Positions 4,523 through 6,535 of a stretch of DNA of 6,535 nt are shown piece by piece; within the stretch, counting starts at the first letter, position 1, and the number at the start of each line of letters is the position of its first letter. Location of the stretch: positions 1 to 6,535 of the forward strand of contig CAYGWX010000092.1 in the NCBI GenBank assembly GCA_964353855.1, in the 5' to 3' direction. The notes under the pieces were generated by a model. The model saw only the letters and a list, made by a program, of their open reading frames with translations, searched no databases and was not told the DNA's origin. Origin of the DNA: CAYGWX01 sp964353855 [NCBI: uncultured bacterium]. GTDB taxonomy: Bacteria > Edwardsbacteria > CAYGWX01. The position numbers and the translations under genes were made by a program.

Positions 4523-6283
4523 TTAGTCTTCCTCTAACGCTTCGCGGAGCAGCTGTTTCTCGTACAGGCTGGCGTAAAGCCCGCCCTGGGTGAGCAGCTC
4601 TTCGTGGGTGCCTCTCTCCGTGATCGTGCCGCGGTCCAGGACGACGATCTGGTCGGCATCCTTCACCGTGGAGATCCGGTGTGAGATGAGGATCGTGGTT
4701 TTCCCTGTGCGGGCTTTGCGCAACGCCGACAGGATCTCTTCCTCGGTATGGGTATCCACATTGGCGAAGGCGTCGTCCAGGATCAGGATCGCGGGGTCGA
4801 TCAGCAGGGCCCGGGCCAGGGCGGTGCGGGACTTCTGGCCGCCGGAAAGGGTGATGCCCCGCTCGCCGACGAAGGTTTCGTAGCCCTTGGGGAATCCCGC
4901 GATGTCCTTGGCGAGCTGGGCCAGGGTCGCGGCCCGCTCGACCTCCCTTGCCTCCGCGCCGGCCTTGCCGAAGGCGATGTTCCCGGCCACGGTCTCGGAG
5001 AACAGGAACGGCTCCTGGGAAACGTAGCCGATGCTCTTCCTCAGCAGGGATAAGGGGTAGCGCGGGAGGGGATGGCCGTCGATGCGGAGGGCTCCGCCGC
5101 CGGGCTCGTAGAGCCTGGGGATGAGCGAGACCAGGGTGCTCTTGCCGCTTCCGGTCGGCCCCACGATGGCCAGGGACGTCCCCGCCGGGACCTCTAACGA
5201 GACGTCCTTGAGCACCGCGGTCCCGTTGTAGGCGAAAGAGATGTGCTCGAAACTGAGCGCGCCCCTGACCTGGAGGGTGGGATCGGCATCGGGTTCATCC
5301 GCGATGGCCGGCCGGGCGGTCAGGAGCTCGTTGACCCGGCCCATCGAGGCCGCGCCGCGCTGGGCGAGGTTCACGACCCAGCCGAAGGCGATCATCGGCC
5401 AGGTCAGGTACATCAGGTAGGCGTTGAAGGCCACCAGCCCGCCCAGGGTCAGGCGGCCGTGGATGACCTCGTAGCCCCCTCCGGCCAGGACCAGGATGAC
5501 CGAGACCCCGACCAGGAAGAACAGGAGGGGGTCGAAGAGGACGTTCACCAGGATGAACCCCCGGTTCTTCTGGATGTACTCCCTCTGGAGCCGCTGGAAC
5601 TCCTTGAGCTCGGCCTCCTCCTGTACGTAGGCCTTGACCACGCGCATCCCGGAGAGGTTCTCCTGGACCCGGGCGGAGAGGTCGGAGAGGGCGGCCTGGA
5701 CCTCCTCGGTCCGCTGGTGCAGGGCCGAGCCCAGCTGCTTGGTCACCAGGGAGACGATCGGCGCGGGGAGCAGGACCAGCAGGGTAAGCCGCCAGTCCAG
5801 GGCGAGCATCTGGGTCAGGGCCAGGATCACGGAAAAGAAGGGGTTGATGGTCATCATGATCCCCGGCCCCAGGAACATGCGGATGTTCGCCATGTCGCTC
5901 GTGGCCCGGGTCATCAGGTCCCCGATGCGGGTCCGGGCGTAATAGGCCGGCTCCAGGGCCTGGAGGTGCTTAAAAAGGTCGTTCCGCAGGTCGTACTCGA
6001 TCTTGCGCGAGGCCCCGATCATGAGCTGCCGCATGCCGAAGCGGAACACCCCGTGGCCCAGGGCGACCGCGACCAGGAGCAGGCCCAGGGTGACGAGCGG
6101 AGGGAATCCCCAGGGCCGGGTCCAGTCCGGGAAGCGGTGCCGGATGAGGCTGTCTATTCCGACCTGCAGGACGCGGGGCTGGAGCAGGAAGATGGCATTG
6201 GCCAGGAGGATGCACCCGGTCCCTCCCAGATAATGCCACTTGTGCTTGGCGAGATAGGGTTTGAGGGCTAAAAGGCTTTTCAC
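4523..6283 (-). CDS. Half-size ABC exporter subunit (MdlA-like, degenerate catalytic site)
   Basis: 586 aa membrane-plus-ATPase subunit. Membrane segments lie at about 16-36, 62-84, 138-160, 162-183, 243-267 and 276-300. The ATPase domain has Walker A GPTGSGKST (375-383), Q-loop Gln423, canonical signature LSGGQ (479-483), Walker B ILILDD (499-504), D-loop ANVD (507-510) and H-loop His535. Asp504 stands where the catalytic Glu should be. This is the mark of the degenerate half in heterodimeric exporters such as MdlA, LmrC, BmrC and TM287. Its partner is the 604-aa subunit downstream, whose LSVGQ signature would face this site; the gene order matches mdlA-mdlB in E. coli. Translation begins at a GTG: the nearest upstream in-frame stop is 22 nt away, and KSLLALKPYL is the usual family N-terminus. 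No clear ribosome binding site precedes it. The leader contains palindromic repeats rather than a recognisable promoter. Substrate unknown. Confidence 0.95.
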   Translation of the reverse strand: MKSLLALKPYLAKHKWHYLGGTGCILLANAIFLLQPRVLQVGIDSLIRHRFPDWTRPWGFPPLVTLGLLLVAVALGHGVFRFGMRQLMIGASRKIEYDLRNDLFKHLQALEPAYYARTRIGDLMTRATSDMANIRMFLGPGIMMTINPFFSVILALTQMLALDWRLTLLVLLPAPIVSLVTKQLGSALHQRTEEVQAALSDLSARVQENLSGMRVVKAYVQEEAELKEFQRLQREYIQKNRGFILVNVLFDPLLFFLVGVSVILVLAGGGYEVIHGRLTLGGLVAFNAYLMYLTWPMIAFGWVVNLAQRGAASMGRVNELLTARPAIADEPDADPTLQVRGALSFEHISFAYNGTAVLKDVSLEVPAGTSLAIVGPTGSGKSTLVSLIPRLYEPGGGALRIDGHPLPRYPLSLLRKSIGYVSQEPFLFSETVAGNIAFGKAGAEAREVERAATLAQLAKDIAGFPKGYETFVGERGITLSGGQKSRTALARALLIDPAILILDDAFANVDTHTEEEILSALRKARTGKTTILISHRISTVKDADQIVVLDRGTITERGTHEELLTQGGLYASLYEKQLLREALEED

Positions 6284-6302
6284 AATGCGGTTTTTAAAAA
6301 GG

Positions 6303-6347
6303 CGTCATTGCGACCCCGAACTTGATTCGGGGGAAACAATCTCGTCG
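6303..6347. repeat. Palindromic repeat, CGTCATTGCGACCCCGAA type
   Basis: Arms CCCCGAA (6314-6320) and TTCGGGG (6326-6332) enclose CTTGA. The core GAACTTGATTC and the flanks CGTCATT and ATCTCGTCG tie it to the family at 125-272. It lies about 20 nt upstream of the GTG of the first ABC gene, so it would be in the operon's leader. Confidence 0.75.
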
Positions 6348-6357
6348 TTAAGAGGTC

Positions 6358-6385
6358 GTCATTCCCGCGAAAGCGGGAATCCAGT
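6358..6385. repeat. Palindromic repeat, GTCATTCCCGC-GAAA-GCGGGAAT type
   Basis: Perfect 8-bp stem ATTCCCGC/GCGGGAAT with loop GAAA, preceded by GTC and followed by CCAG. This sequence type is a widely dispersed intergenic palindrome in many bacterial genomes. It is adjacent to the other palindrome at 6303-6347 in the region upstream of the ABC operon. Confidence 0.8.
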
Positions 6386-6411
6386 GTCTTGTTTGACGTT
6401 CAATCAACATT

Positions 6412-6467
6412 CCGAAATCCGAAATCGAAAGGCCCTTTCCCAGCTTCTTAACTTCCTAACTTCTTAT
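6412..6467. repeat. Short word repeats (CCGAAAT and CTTCTTAA)
   Basis: CCGAAAT occurs twice in tandem (6412-6425) with a partial third. CTTCTTAA, CTTCCTAA and CTTCTTAT follow at 6444-6467 as 8-bp units. The remaining sequence to 6535 is pyrimidine-rich on the plus strand and shows no gene, tRNA or clear promoter. Confidence 0.6.
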
Positions 6468-6535
6468 CTTCGCTGTTCTTCCCTTTTCCCATGCCCCCAT
6501 GCTCCTCTGCTCCCGTCTATCGTTCCTGGGGCGGG

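Noticed and set aside
5243-6271. 342-aa open frame on the plus strand opposite the first ABC gene
   Set aside because: Same cause: antisense of a high-GC ABC gene, biased composition and no domain, while the minus-strand product has every ABC motif.

Overview
All four recognisable genes in this window lie on the minus strand. From upstream (right) to downstream (left) they are: a half-size ABC exporter subunit with a degenerate catalytic site (6283-4523); a small four-helix-bundle protein of the S23/IVP family (4459-4094); a second half-size ABC exporter subunit with a complete Walker B (4047-2233); and, about 500 bp further on, a secreted Asp-box (BNR) beta-propeller protein with a type IX secretion (T9SS) sorting domain (1727-216). 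No tRNA, rRNA, CRISPR array or transposase is visible.

Organism: the T9SS-type C-terminal domain points to the FCB side of the bacterial tree. The GC-rich core genes, and the many short word repeats and palindromes, would fit an uncultured candidate-phylum bacterium (for example of the WOR-3/TA06/Zixibacteria kind). This placement is inference from style, not from a marker gene.

How the genes work together: the two ABC subunits look like a matched heterodimeric exporter of the MdlA/MdlB, LmrC/LmrD, TM287/288 type. The upstream subunit has Asp in place of the catalytic Glu, and the downstream subunit has the altered LSVGQ signature that would complete the same degenerate site. The four-helix-bundle gene sits between them, has lower GC, and is flanked by inverted copies of a heptanucleotide repeat. 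It looks like a cassette inserted into an exporter operon. The propeller gene appears to be a separate unit with its own strong ribosome binding site.

The least ordinary content is the repeat landscape. Heptanucleotide tandem arrays with unrelated units occur in nearly every intergenic gap and twice inside the propeller gene, in its signal-peptide region and in the linker before the sorting domain. One array supplies the last codons and stop of the second ABC gene. A palindromic repeat family has inserted in frame into the propeller gene's C-terminus, and that C-terminal coding segment recurs just downstream of the stop. A 41-bp palindrome brackets the propeller gene, and an 11-bp minisatellite of ten units fills part of the gap between it and the exporter operon. 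The right end (6388-6535) shows no gene, only short word repeats.
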